A stretch of DNA of 9,435 nt from Chloroflexota bacterium. Lineage in GTDB: Bacteria > Chloroflexota > Dehalococcoidia > DSTF01 > JACRBR01. The position numbers and the translations under genes are program-made. Shown here one piece after another: positions 1 to 7,313 of the stretch. Each line of letters begins with the position of its first letter. Positions within the stretch are counted from its first letter, which is position 1. Under the pieces are notes generated by a model. The model saw nothing but the letters and a program-made list of their open reading frames with translations, was not told where the DNA came from and did not search any database. The stretch spans positions 1 through 9,435 of the forward strand of contig JANXYW010000043.1 in assembly GCA_025355835.1 (NCBI GenBank), written 5' to 3'.

Positions 1-81
1 CGATTACCTCCAGTAGCGCCCACAGGGCCCCAATCTGCGAGCCACGCGGGCCGCTCCGAATTGGCACCAGCGCAAGTACCA

Positions 82-99
82 GCGGAGCTTCAGCTCCGC
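82..99. repeat. REP-like hairpin, 7-bp stem
   Basis: GCGGAGC (82-88) pairs with GCTCCGC (93-99) around a TTCA loop. The flanks (CCAGCG before, CGCTGCTGG after) extend the dyad symmetry imperfectly. It resembles the other GC-rich 'stem + TTCA/TGAAA + stem' palindromes in this window (186-203, 2555-2576, 2616-2637, 6825-6843), so I read it as one of a dispersed palindromic family and not as a gene-specific signal. No function is visible. Confidence 0.55.
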
Positions 100-185
100 C
101 CGCTGCTGGTATCGCGCAACCAGCCTCGCAGCATGCGGCTAGCCGAAGAATGGTGCGCCGACGCCACGCCCGTGTTTGTCGTGGG

Positions 186-203
186 GCGGGCTTTTCAGCC
201 CGC
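186..203. repeat. REP-like hairpin (GCGGGC stem)
   Basis: GCGGGC (186-191), loop TTTTCA, GCCCGC (198-203). The loop and stem are the reverse complement of the GGGCTGAAAAGCCC core at 2620-2633, so this is an inverted copy of the same dispersed element. It lies in DNA with no convincing gene and would read as 'RAFQPASP'-like peptide if translated, a typical artefact of this repeat family. Confidence 0.6.
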
Positions 204-309
204 GTCCCCCGGATCAGCGCTAATCTCCCTCCATCCGAGGGCGCCCCGACCGCTCCTGTCAGGGCGAACCCTCATTCCCGGCATCGGCGCAAACGCAGAC
301 CCTTGGGCC

Positions 310-531
310 ATGTTGATTCTCGACAAGCCCCGCGCCCTCGACCGCATGGTCTACCTCAGCGACCGCAAGGGGAACGCCGTCCCCACGGAGTTCCTGCGTT
401 CAACGCCGCTTCGGTGGAGCGTCGAAGCCGGCGGCCGCCGCGCGCTCGCGGGTGAGGTGGTGTTGCGGCCGTCGGTGTTCGAAGCGGCTCTGCCACAGCA
501 AGAGCACGAACTCGCTCCGTTGTCATCCTGA
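310..531 (+). CDS. Doubtful small hypothetical protein (73 aa)
   Basis: An open frame begins at ATG 310 and stops at TGA 529-531. Third codon positions in this stretch are strongly G/C, as in the real genes of the window, and the product is a mixed charged/hydrophobic soluble-looking peptide without signal peptide or membrane segment. I do not recognise it. The same frame is open further upstream to about 61, but that part runs through two palindromic repeats and is unlikely to be coding. There is no clear Shine-Dalgarno before 310, and the stop codon lies inside a dispersed repeat (TCATCCTGA), so this could equally be the eroded 3' end of an older gene. Treat it as a weak candidate. Confidence 0.22.
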   Translation: MLILDKPRALDRMVYLSDRKGNAVPTEFLRSTPLRWSVEAGGRRALAGEVVLRPSVFEAALPQQEHELAPLSS

Positions 532-600
532 ATGAGTGAAGGATCTCGCTTGGTTCGGACAAGATGCTTTGCTCCGCGTAGCAAGACATCTCCTGCGGCT
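521..600. repeat. Dispersed 'GTCATCCTGA' intergenic repeat
   Basis: The segment starts TGTCATCCTGA, continues through GTGAAGGATCTC and GGACAAGATGCTTTGCTCCGC, and has ATCCT/AGGAT inverted ends in its first part. I know this pattern as a common intergenic repeat in several GC-rich bacterial genomes (general knowledge, not a database result). It sits just upstream of the tRNA-Pro gene. No coding function is seen. Confidence 0.5.
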
Positions 601-611
601 GAGTCACAGAA

Positions 612-641
612 AACGGACGCTCCGTTGCCGTTTGCTATCCT
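612..641 (+). promoter_or_regulatory. Hairpin and possible extended -10 promoter of tRNA-Pro
   Basis: AACGGA (612-617), CGC loop, TCCGTT (621-626) form a perfect 6-bp hairpin. It is followed by TGC-TATCCT (633-641), an extended -10-like element 16 bases upstream of the first tRNA base, which would put the start of transcription about 10 bases before the tRNA. No good -35 box is visible. The hairpin may belong to the end of the preceding repeat. Confidence 0.35.
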
Positions 642-657
642 ACGCCAGCACTCACGT

Positions 658-734
<77 letters not shown>

Positions 735-744
735 GCTTACCCCC

Positions 745-762
745 AATGGTCCAGAGACCATT
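745..762. terminator. Perfect 7-bp hairpin after the tRNA
   Basis: AATGGTC (745-751), loop CAGA, GACCATT (756-762). It lies 10 bases after the tRNA CCA and just inside the island. It may terminate or help process the tRNA transcript, or be an accessory site of the insertion end. No T-run follows, so a classical Rho-independent terminator is not supported. Confidence 0.35.
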
Positions 763-813
763 CCTGACCTCTTGGCGAGTCCGCCGCCGCAACCGCTTGG
801 CCTGAGGCATCGA

Positions 814-905
814 TGTACCTCAAGTGGTACAAGCGGTCTTCTTGCAGAGATATACCAAGTGAGGTACATTGACTCGGCGGAGCATGATGTACCAATCGAG
901 GTACA
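814..905 (+). promoter_or_regulatory. Three 18-bp HipB-type operators, 37-bp phased
   Basis: Three copies of a palindrome of form TGTACC-N6-GGTACA: O1 at 814-831 (perfect, spacer TCAAGT), O2 at 851-868 (left half TATACC, one change, spacer AAGTGA), O3 at 888-905 (perfect, spacer AATCGA). Their centres are 37 bp apart in both steps, close to 3.5 turns of B-DNA. O3 ends 19 bases before the hipB start. HipB proteins of the E. coli type bind several palindromic operators upstream of their own operon and repress it with HipA; position, number and symmetry fit that role. Binding itself is inferred. Confidence 0.8.
842..870 (+). promoter_or_regulatory. Possible hipBA promoter between operators
   Basis: TTGCAG (842-847) and TACATT (865-870) are separated by 17 bases, a usual -35/-10 spacing. 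The matches are modest (3 and 4 of 6). The -10 would overlap operator O2, which suits repression by HipB. TTGACT at 869-874 is a better -35 box but has no fitting -10 downstream. Confidence 0.3.
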
Positions 906-924
906 GGCCCCGGGTGGAGCTACG

Positions 925-1179
925 ATGCCCAGGCAGAAGCCATTTCACATTTATTCCCCCCAGTCCATGAGCGCGGCTGTACGTCACTACAGAAAGATGG
1001 CCGGCCTCACCCAGCAGGCCCTCGCAGAATCTGCGGGAACTGAGCGCAAATATGTCAGTCGACTGGAATCGAGCAAGGAGCCCGAACAGCAACTCGGTCG
1101 ACTTCTAAGGATATTTCGCGAGCTGGGCGTGAGGATCACTCTCGAGCAAATCGAACCTGACCCCAAGAATGGCGAATAG
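925..1179 (+). CDS. hipB: HipB-type antitoxin, XRE-family HTH regulator (84 aa)
   Basis: Small DNA-binding antitoxin that should neutralise HipA and repress the operon from the three operators just upstream. The protein has a single XRE/Cro-type helix-turn-helix at about residues 28-50 (LTQQALAESAGT, then YVSRLES), followed by a leucine-rich stretch and a short beta-forming tail (GVRITLEQIEP, 68-78). Its 84 residues are close to E. coli HipB (88 aa). I chose ATG 925 because it follows a purine-rich GGTGGAG (914-920) and the third operator; the frame stays open far upstream through the tRNA gene, which cannot be coding. The TAG stop is two bases before the hipA ATG, the usual coupled layout of hipBA. 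Confidence 0.9.
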   Translation: MPRQKPFHIYSPQSMSAAVRHYRKMAGLTQQALAESAGTERKYVSRLESSKEPEQQLGRLLRIFRELGVRITLEQIEPDPKNGE

Positions 1180-1181
1180 TC

Positions 1182-2429
1182 ATGAGCGACTCTCTGTCAA
1201 TCTGGATGGACAGTATTCGTGTTGCCGAAGTCGAGAGGCTCAAGGGGGGAAGGCTCCGGCTCTCCTACACTGAGGAGGCACTCGATCACTACGAATTGGG
1301 CGTGCCCCTCTTGTCGCTGCGCCTCCCTCTGGTAGCGATGCCCTATTCCCACGGCGTCGTTCGTCGGTTTCTGGAAGGGCTGCTCCCGGAAGGTCCCGCT
1401 CGCAGGACAGTCGCGGAGCACTTCGACCTCAAAGTCAGTGATACGTACGCCCTGATTCGGGAACTGGGGAGAGATTGTGCCGGCGCGCTCGTCGTCCTCC
1501 GCACAGGTCAGCCGCTCCCACCCCAAAGACCCGCGCAAGCAGCCACTCCAATCAGTGAAGCGGAACTGGCGGAACTGGTAGCTCGGCTCAGTACGGCCCC
1601 GTTCGGAGTCGATGAAAATTTTCGCATTTCGCTCGCTGGCGTGCAGCAGAAATTGGTCCTCACGCGGCTACCCAACGGGTCATGGGCGAAGTCGGACGTT
1701 GGGCTTCCATCCACCCACATCCTCAAGCCAGAGATTCCTGAACTCTCGACCAAATTCAGCACTGTGGATAACGAATTCTTTTGCATGCGGTTCGCCCGAT
1801 ACTTGAATCTGCCTGTTGCCGCGGTTGAGACGGCCGTCGTGAACGAGCGCAGGATGATCGTTGTTCAGCGGTATGACCGCATCATGGAAGCGGACGGAAC
1901 GGTTCGGCGTGTGCATCAGGAAGACTTTTGCCAGGCGCTAAGCATCCTTCCTGGCGAGAAGTACGAAGAGGATGGAGGTCCGTCTTTGCGTATGGTCGCA
2001 CGAATTCTCAATGACTACGAAGGCGTAGCCGCGATGGAAGCGCTGCTGCGAGCTGTTACGGTCAACGTCTTGATCCAGAATGGTGACGCACACGGAAAGA
2101 ACTTTTCCGTACTGCACGAGAGCCCGGGGGTTATACGACTCGCTCCGCTGTACGACTTGATGTCGACGCGCATCTATGGCGTGAAGAAGCTGGCTATGCG
2201 CATCGACGGCATCGAACTCTTGGAACGCGTTTCTTCCGACCGCGTCATCAACGAGGCACTGTCTTGGGGAATGCGGAGGCAACGGGCCAAAGAGATAGTC
2301 GCCGATCTACTTAAGCGAACCCGCGTAGCGGCCGACGCGGCAGCGAGCGAAACACCTGGTTCCGAAATCGTCCGGACCGTGGTGCGCAGGCAAACCCTCG
2401 ACCTCCAGAAATCGCTTGAACAAATCTAG
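1182..2429 (+). CDS. hipA: HipA-type serine/threonine kinase toxin (415 aa)
   Basis: HipA toxins are kinases that, when free of HipB, phosphorylate a translation-related target (glutamyl-tRNA synthetase for E. coli HipA) and cause growth arrest or persistence. The N-terminal subdomain has FLEGLLPEG (63-71) and the DCAGAL motif (98-103) typical of the family. RISLAGVQQK (148-157) matches the regulatory loop with the autophosphorylated serine, here Ser150, as in E. coli. HILKP (179-183) contains the ATP-binding lysine region. The catalytic loop NGDAHGKN (300-307) supplies Asp302 and Asn307, and LAPLYDLMS (320-328) the Mg-binding Asp325. Length is normal (about 415-440), no frameshift is present, and all key residues are kept, so the toxin should be active. 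It is translated directly after hipB. The exact cellular target cannot be told from sequence. Confidence 0.95.
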   Translation: MSDSLSIWMDSIRVAEVERLKGGRLRLSYTEEALDHYELGVPLLSLRLPLVAMPYSHGVVRRFLEGLLPEGPARRTVAEHFDLKVSDTYALIRELGRDCAGALVVLRTGQPLPPQRPAQAATPISEAELAELVARLSTAPFGVDENFRISLAGVQQKLVLTRLPNGSWAKSDVGLPSTHILKPEIPELSTKFSTVDNEFFCMRFARYLNLPVAAVETAVVNERRMIVVQRYDRIMEADGTVRRVHQEDFCQALSILPGEKYEEDGGPSLRMVARILNDYEGVAAMEALLRAVTVNVLIQNGDAHGKNFSVLHESPGVIRLAPLYDLMSTRIYGVKKLAMRIDGIELLERVSSDRVINEALSWGMRRQRAKEIVADLLKRTRVAADAAASETPGSEIVRTVVRRQTLDLQKSLEQI

Positions 2430-2448
2430 GCAGCCTGCTTTGGAAGGG

Positions 2449-2483
<35 letters not shown>

Positions 2484-2494
2484 CTTTCGAGCAT

Positions 2495-2542
2495 GTCAGC
2501 CGGCCAGCATGTCAGCTTGTCAGCTTGTCAGCCAGTCAGCCC
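2495..2542. repeat. Octamer tandem array GTCAGCNN
   Basis: GTCAGC recurs at 2495, 2511, 2519, 2527 and 2535, with a degenerate unit (GGCCAGCA) at 2503, giving six 8-bp units. It begins 12 bp after the island end. The period of 8 makes it a short minisatellite-like array; it has no spacers and is not a CRISPR. Confidence 0.7.
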
Positions 2543-2550
2543 GTAGCGAG

Positions 2551-2583
2551 CACCGCGCGGGCTGGAAAGCCCGCGCTACGGTG
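2551..2583. repeat. REP-like palindrome, copy 1
   Basis: GCGCGGGC (2555-2562), loop TGGAAA, GCCCGCGC (2569-2576), extended by CACCG/CGGTG (2551-2555/2579-2583) across a CTA bulge. CGTAGCG at 2542-2548 can also pair with CGCTACG at 2574-2580, giving an alternative fold. It is 61 bp from the second copy. Lying 3' of the minus-strand mutase gene, it could help stop transcription, but no T-run is seen on that strand. Confidence 0.7.
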
Positions 2584-2611
2584 GCACGACCGACGGTCTG
2601 CTTGCCGCGAG

Positions 2612-2645
2612 CGCCGCGCGGGCTGAAAAGCCCGCGCTACGGTGG
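2612..2645. repeat. REP-like palindrome, copy 2
   Basis: GCGCGGGC (2616-2623), loop TGAAAA, GCCCGCGC (2630-2637), followed by TACGGTGG exactly as after copy 1. Copies 1 and 2 form a direct pair, the same family as 186-203 (inverted) and related to the ATTCA-loop hairpins after typA. Confidence 0.7.
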
Positions 2646-2666
2646 TATGACGTGCGGTTCGCGCGC

Positions 2667-2690
2667 ACCGACGACCTAAGACTGACGACT
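2667..2690 (-). repeat. Inverted partner of the heptamer repeat
   Basis: Read on the minus strand this 24-bp stretch matches 4353-4376 at 22 of 24 positions. It lies six bases past the stop codon of the mutase gene, while its partner lies six bases before the start codon, so the gene is bracketed by inverted copies of the same low-complexity motif. Confidence 0.6.
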
Positions 2691-2696
2691 TAAGAC

Positions 2697-4346
2697 CTAC
2701 ACCGCCATCACTTCCTTGTACTCGCCGAAGACGCGGCGCCAAAGGCCGCAGATTTCGCCGACGGTGGCGCCGGCGGTTACGGCCTCGATGATGTACGGCA
2801 TGGTGTTTTCTTGGGCGCGGCTGGCTGATTCGAGGCGGGAGAGCGCTGCGGCCCACGCCGTCTGATCGCGGTCGGCTTTTGTTGCGCGCAGGCGGGCCAT
2901 GTGGCGGTCGCGACCTTCGGTGTCCATGCGGAGGATCGGCACGTCGTCGAGGCCTGCTTGCTGGTAGGCGTTGACGCCGACGATGACGCGTTCGCCGCTC
3001 TCCACTTCGCGCTGGAAACGCGCCGACGCTTCGATGATCTCGCGATGGAAGAAGCCGGACTCGATCGCCGGGATGACGCCGCCCATCGCGTCGATCTGCG
3101 CGAGGTAGCGGAGCGCGTCCGCCTCCATGTCCGACGTCAGGCGCTCGACGAAGTACGAACCGCCGAGCGGGTCGACGGTGTTGACGACGCCGCTCTCGTG
3201 CAGGATGACCTGCTGCGTCCGCACGGCTAACGTCGCGGCTTTGTCGCTCGGCAGCGCCAGCGCTTCGTCCATGCCGTCGGTGTGCAGCGATTGCGTGCCG
3301 CCGAGCACGGCTGCCAGCGCCTGGATCGCGACGCGGATCAGGTTCACCTCCGGCTGCTGCGCCGTGAGGGAGACGCCGCTGGTCTGCGTGTGGAATCGCA
3401 TGAGCCACGAGCGTGGGTTCTTCGCGCCGAGCTTCTCGCGCATCATGCGCGCCCAGATGCGACGCGCGGCGCGGAACTTCGCGATCTCTTCGAACAGGTC
3501 GTTGTGGCAGTTGAAAAAGAAGCTGATCCGCGGCGCGAAATCGTCGATATCGAGTCCGCGCTCTAACGCCCAGCGCACGTACTCGAGGCCGTTCGCGAGC
3601 GTGAACGCCAGCTCCTGCGCCGATGTCGAGCCCGCCTCACGGATGTGGTAGCCGCTGACGCTGATCGGGTTCCATTTCGGCATCTCGCGCGTCGCGAACT
3701 CGATCGTATCGACGACGAGCCGCACCGAATCCTTGGGCGGGAAGATGAACTCGTTCTGCGAGATGAACTCTTTGAGGATGTCGTTCTGCAACGTGCCCGC
3801 CAGCGCCGCTCGCGCGATGCCGCGCTTTTCCGCCGCCGCGACGAACATCGCGTAGAGCACGGGCGCGGGTCCGTTGATCGTCATCGATGTCGTGAGCTCG
3901 TCGAGCGGCAGATCGCGAAAGAGGATCTCCATATCGGCGAGCGAATCGACGGCAACGCCGCCGCTGCCGAACTCCCCCTGCGCCCACGGATCATCGTGGT
4001 CGTAGCCCATCAGCGTCGGCATGTCGAACGCAACGGATAGCCCGTTGTTGCCGGCGGCCAGAAGATCGCGATACCGCTTGTTCGTCTCCTCGACGCTGCC
4101 GAATCCGCTGAACATGCGGATTGTCCACGGCTTGCCGCGATAGCCCGTTTTGTGAATGCCGCGCGTGAACGGATACGCCCCCGGCACGTTGATGTCGCGC
4201 TCGTAGTCGATGTCGGCGACGTCCGTCGCGTCGTAGAGGCGATCGATCGGGCGGCCGGAGACGGTGTGGAACGGGCCGGGCAGCTCGGCGCCTTCGGCGC
4301 GCACCGCGTCGTCGTACTGCTGGCGTAGTCGGTCTTCGTTGGTCAT
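2697..4346 (-). CDS. Acyl-CoA mutase large subunit (methylmalonyl-/isobutyryl-CoA mutase family, 549 aa)
   Basis: Adenosylcobalamin-dependent carbon-skeleton mutase, catalytic (TIM-barrel) subunit only. Family landmarks occur in order: YPFTRG (58-63), [12 protein letters not shown] (72-83), [10 protein letters not shown] (102-111), GVAVDS (130-135), SMTINGPAP (154-162), [11 protein letters not shown] (184-194), SGYHIREAG (231-239, with the cobalamin/active-site His234), [15 protein letters not shown] (318-332) and [10 protein letters not shown] (348-357). The protein ends after about 549 residues, so the C-terminal B12-binding domain of fused mutases is absent and a separate small subunit is needed; none is in this window. 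Compared with P. shermanii MutB (offset 10), Tyr89 is Phe79 and Arg207 is Gln197, the pair found in isobutyryl-CoA mutase, so the usual label methylmalonyl-CoA mutase may be wrong about substrate. No Shine-Dalgarno is seen before ATG 4346; the heptamer repeat occupies that place. Confidence 0.93.
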   Translation of the reverse strand: MTNEDRLRQQYDDAVRAEGAELPGPFHTVSGRPIDRLYDATDVADIDYERDINVPGAYPFTRGIHKTGYRGKPWTIRMFSGFGSVEETNKRYRDLLAAGNNGLSVAFDMPTLMGYDHDDPWAQGEFGSGGVAVDSLADMEILFRDLPLDELTTSMTINGPAPVLYAMFVAAAEKRGIARAALAGTLQNDILKEFISQNEFIFPPKDSVRLVVDTIEFATREMPKWNPISVSGYHIREAGSTSAQELAFTLANGLEYVRWALERGLDIDDFAPRISFFFNCHNDLFEEIAKFRAARRIWARMMREKLGAKNPRSWLMRFHTQTSGVSLTAQQPEVNLIRVAIQALAAVLGGTQSLHTDGMDEALALPSDKAATLAVRTQQVILHESGVVNTVDPLGGSYFVERLTSDMEADALRYLAQIDAMGGVIPAIESGFFHREIIEASARFQREVESGERVIVGVNAYQQAGLDDVPILRMDTEGRDRHMARLRATKADRDQTAWAAALSRLESASRAQENTMPYIIEAVTAGATVGEICGLWRRVFGEYKEVMAV

Positions 4347-4352
4347 GTGCTC

Positions 4353-4398
4353 AGTCGTCAGTCGTCGGTCGTCGGTCGTCGGTCGTCAGTCGTCGGTC
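4353..4398. repeat. Heptamer tandem repeat (A/G)GTCGTC
   Basis: Six consecutive 7-bp units, AGTCGTC or GGTCGTC, run from 4353 to 4394, with a partial seventh. They begin six bases upstream of the minus-strand mutase start codon and so fill its whole 5' untranslated/RBS region. Such heptamer arrays occur between genes in some GC-rich bacteria. Period 7 without spacers excludes a CRISPR. Confidence 0.8.
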
Positions 4399-4583
4399 TC
4401 TCGCACGCGGCGGATTGTCGTCACACGAAGCACTGTACTGCGTCGGTCCGGCTGTCTCCTATGGCGACTCTTCGACTGCCGGACACACAGCCGGGGGCGG
4501 CTTGCTCCACGCTTCGCGTCACCCTCGAACCAACATCGTTCTTCGAAAGCCTCTTCATTTTGCACGGACTCCGTACGCTCCCG

Positions 4584-4651
4584 TCTCCACGTCGTGGAGA
4601 GGGATGGCCGATCTCGAGTCGCCGCGGGAGACAGGCCGGGGGTGAGGTGCT
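4584..4651. repeat. Dispersed TCTCCACG palindrome element, divergent copy
   Basis: TCTCCACG (4584-4591), T, CGTGGAGA (4593-4600) form a perfect palindrome, followed by GGGATGGCCG and, after a ~20-bp insertion relative to the other copies, GGCCGGGGGTGAGGTGCTCG. The order of blocks matches 7108-7160 and 7976-8028, so this is a diverged third member of that family. Confidence 0.7.
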
Positions 4652-4710
4652 CGTGCCGCCACGAACCGCCCGTTTGTCCAAGCATACGCCCTGCACCCAA
4701 CTCAACCGAA

Positions 4711-4740
4711 CCTCCGCGTCCTCTGCGGCTCTGCGGTGAA
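4711..4740. repeat. 'CCTCCGCG..GCGGTGAA' dispersed repeat
   Basis: CCTCCGCGTCCTCTGCGG followed by CTCTGCGGTGAA. On the other strand this is the 'TTCACCGCAGAGNCGCAGAGG' type of repeat known from intergenic DNA of many bacteria. A shorter copy is at 8781-8801. Origin and function are unclear. Confidence 0.55.
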
Positions 4741-4829
4741 TCCCAGAATCCGCTATCCTGTATACGCATCGTCTGAATCTCCCACGACCCGCTTGTGTTC
4801 GGAATTGGGGATGACGGCCCCAGCGTGAC

Positions 4830-4894
4830 GCCCCTTAGGGGCCGCGCGGATGCTGGCTGATGTAATCGAGCCGAACATAACGCCGTAAGGGCGT
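4830..4894 (+). promoter_or_regulatory. Two hairpins in the typA leader
   Basis: GCCCC-TTA-GGGGC (4830-4842) and ACGCC-GTAAG-GGCGT (4880-4894) are perfect 5-bp stems upstream of the typA Shine-Dalgarno (4904-4909). The second ends nine bases before that site. They may be dispersed repeats or a translational leader; nothing shows which. Confidence 0.35.
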
Positions 4895-4913
4895 GAGTAC
4901 CCGAAGGAGCAGC

Positions 4914-6773
<1,860 letters not shown>

Positions 6774-6824
6774 GCGGCGCGGGAACAAGGATTTCGCGGA
6801 TTTCACGGATTGGTTGGTGACGAG

Positions 6825-6847
6825 CGCGGGCATTCAGCCCGCGTTTT
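6825..6847 (+). terminator. Terminator-like hairpin 1 after typA
   Basis: CGCGGGC (6825-6831), loop ATTCA, GCCCGCG (6837-6843), then TTTT and CGTTT. GC-rich 7-bp stem plus T-run, 52 bases after the typA stop: a good intrinsic terminator for typA, even though it is part of a repeat. Confidence 0.65.
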
Positions 6848-6929
6848 CGTTTGGCGCAGGGGCCTCATCGAAACGCGGCGACGGGCGCGCGTCGACAGAT
6901 TACCGACTACACAGATTGGGAATTGCGAG

Positions 6930-6953
6930 CGCGGGCATTCAGCCCGCGTTTTT
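6930..6953 (+). terminator. Terminator-like hairpin 2
   Basis: CGCGGGC (6930-6936), loop ATTCA, GCCCGCG (6942-6948), then five T (6949-6953). The stem is identical to hairpin 1; the second unit of the tandem repeat. Confidence 0.6.
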
Positions 6954-7037
6954 CATTTGGCGCAAGGGCGTCATCGAACAGCACGCGGCGATGGGCGCGT
7001 CGACAGATTACCGATTGCACAGATTGGGAATTGCGAG

Positions 7038-7061
7038 CGCGGGCATTCGGCCCGCGTTTTT
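7038..7061 (+). terminator. Terminator-like hairpin 3
   Basis: CGCGGGC (7038-7044), loop ATTCG, GCCCGCG (7050-7056), then five T (7057-7061). The stem is kept although the loop has changed. Third unit of the array. Confidence 0.6.
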
Positions 7062-7079
7062 CGTTTGGCGTGACGCCGG

Positions 7080-7165
7080 CATCGAACAGCACGTTCTTCC
7101 ATCCGATCCCCTCTCCACGTCGTGGAGAGGGGTGGCCGAAGGCCGGGGTGAGGTGCTCGATGCGC
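7080..7165. repeat. Dispersed palindromic element, copy A (left of transporter gene)
   Basis: 86 bp matching 7948-8033 at 84 positions. Its core is CCCCTCTCCACG-T-CGTGGAGAGGGG (7108-7132), a palindrome with 12-bp arms, followed by TGGCCGAAGGCCGGGGTGAGG. It joins directly to the third tandem unit, so together with copy B it forms long direct repeats around 7314-7832. Confidence 0.88.
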
Positions 7166-7313
7166 CGTCTGATTCCGCAAGGCAGAGAACAACGCCGCGC
7201 TCGAACGATCCGCCCTAAGCCCCCCGCAACGCGACGACGGATGTTACAGTGCGCGTCACGCGCTTGCTGAGACGCGCGCCAACGGCGCTCGCTCGCTCGA
7301 TGCAGAGGTCTTC

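Larger units (their letters stand above)
4399..4879. other. Repeat-rich intergenic region between mutase and typA
   Basis: About 480 bases between two divergent genes. Open frames here on both strands show no recognisable protein. It contains a degenerate copy of the TCTCCACG palindromic repeat (4584-4651), a 'CCTCCGCG...CTGCGGTGAA' repeat (4711-4740) and a hairpin (4830-4842). The promoters of the mutase (leftward) and typA (rightward) should lie here, but I cannot place either with confidence. Confidence 0.6.
6790..7079. repeat. Three tandem ~105-bp composite repeat units
   Basis: Aligned on the hairpin, units recur at 6822, 6927 and 7035 (steps of 105 and 108 bp). Each unit has a 'GATTACCGA-N-ACAGATTGGGAATT'-like part (degenerate in unit 1), the GAGCGCGGGCATTCAGCCCGCG hairpin region, a T-run and TTTGGCG..., then CATCGAA. 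Units 2 and 3 share AACAGCACG and GTCGACAGATTACCGA in their junctions. Unit 3 continues into the palindromic TCTCCACG element. Long frames across this stretch are only translations of the repeat, not genes. The array fills most of the 540-base gap after typA. Confidence 0.85.

Noticed and set aside
869..874. TTGACT as the hipBA -35 box
   Set aside because: A good -35 match, but no -10-like hexamer lies 16-18 bases downstream; the weaker TTGCAG/TACATT pair has proper spacing.
2536..3408. 290-aa open frame on the minus strand overlapping the mutase gene
   Set aside because: Out-of-frame shadow of the mutase coding sequence, rich in Arg/Ala/His, continuing into REP-like hairpins.
4353..4398. 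CRISPR array
   Set aside because: Units are 7 bp with no spacers; the octamer array (2495-2542) and the ~105-bp tandem units likewise lack the repeat-spacer pattern, and no cas genes are present.
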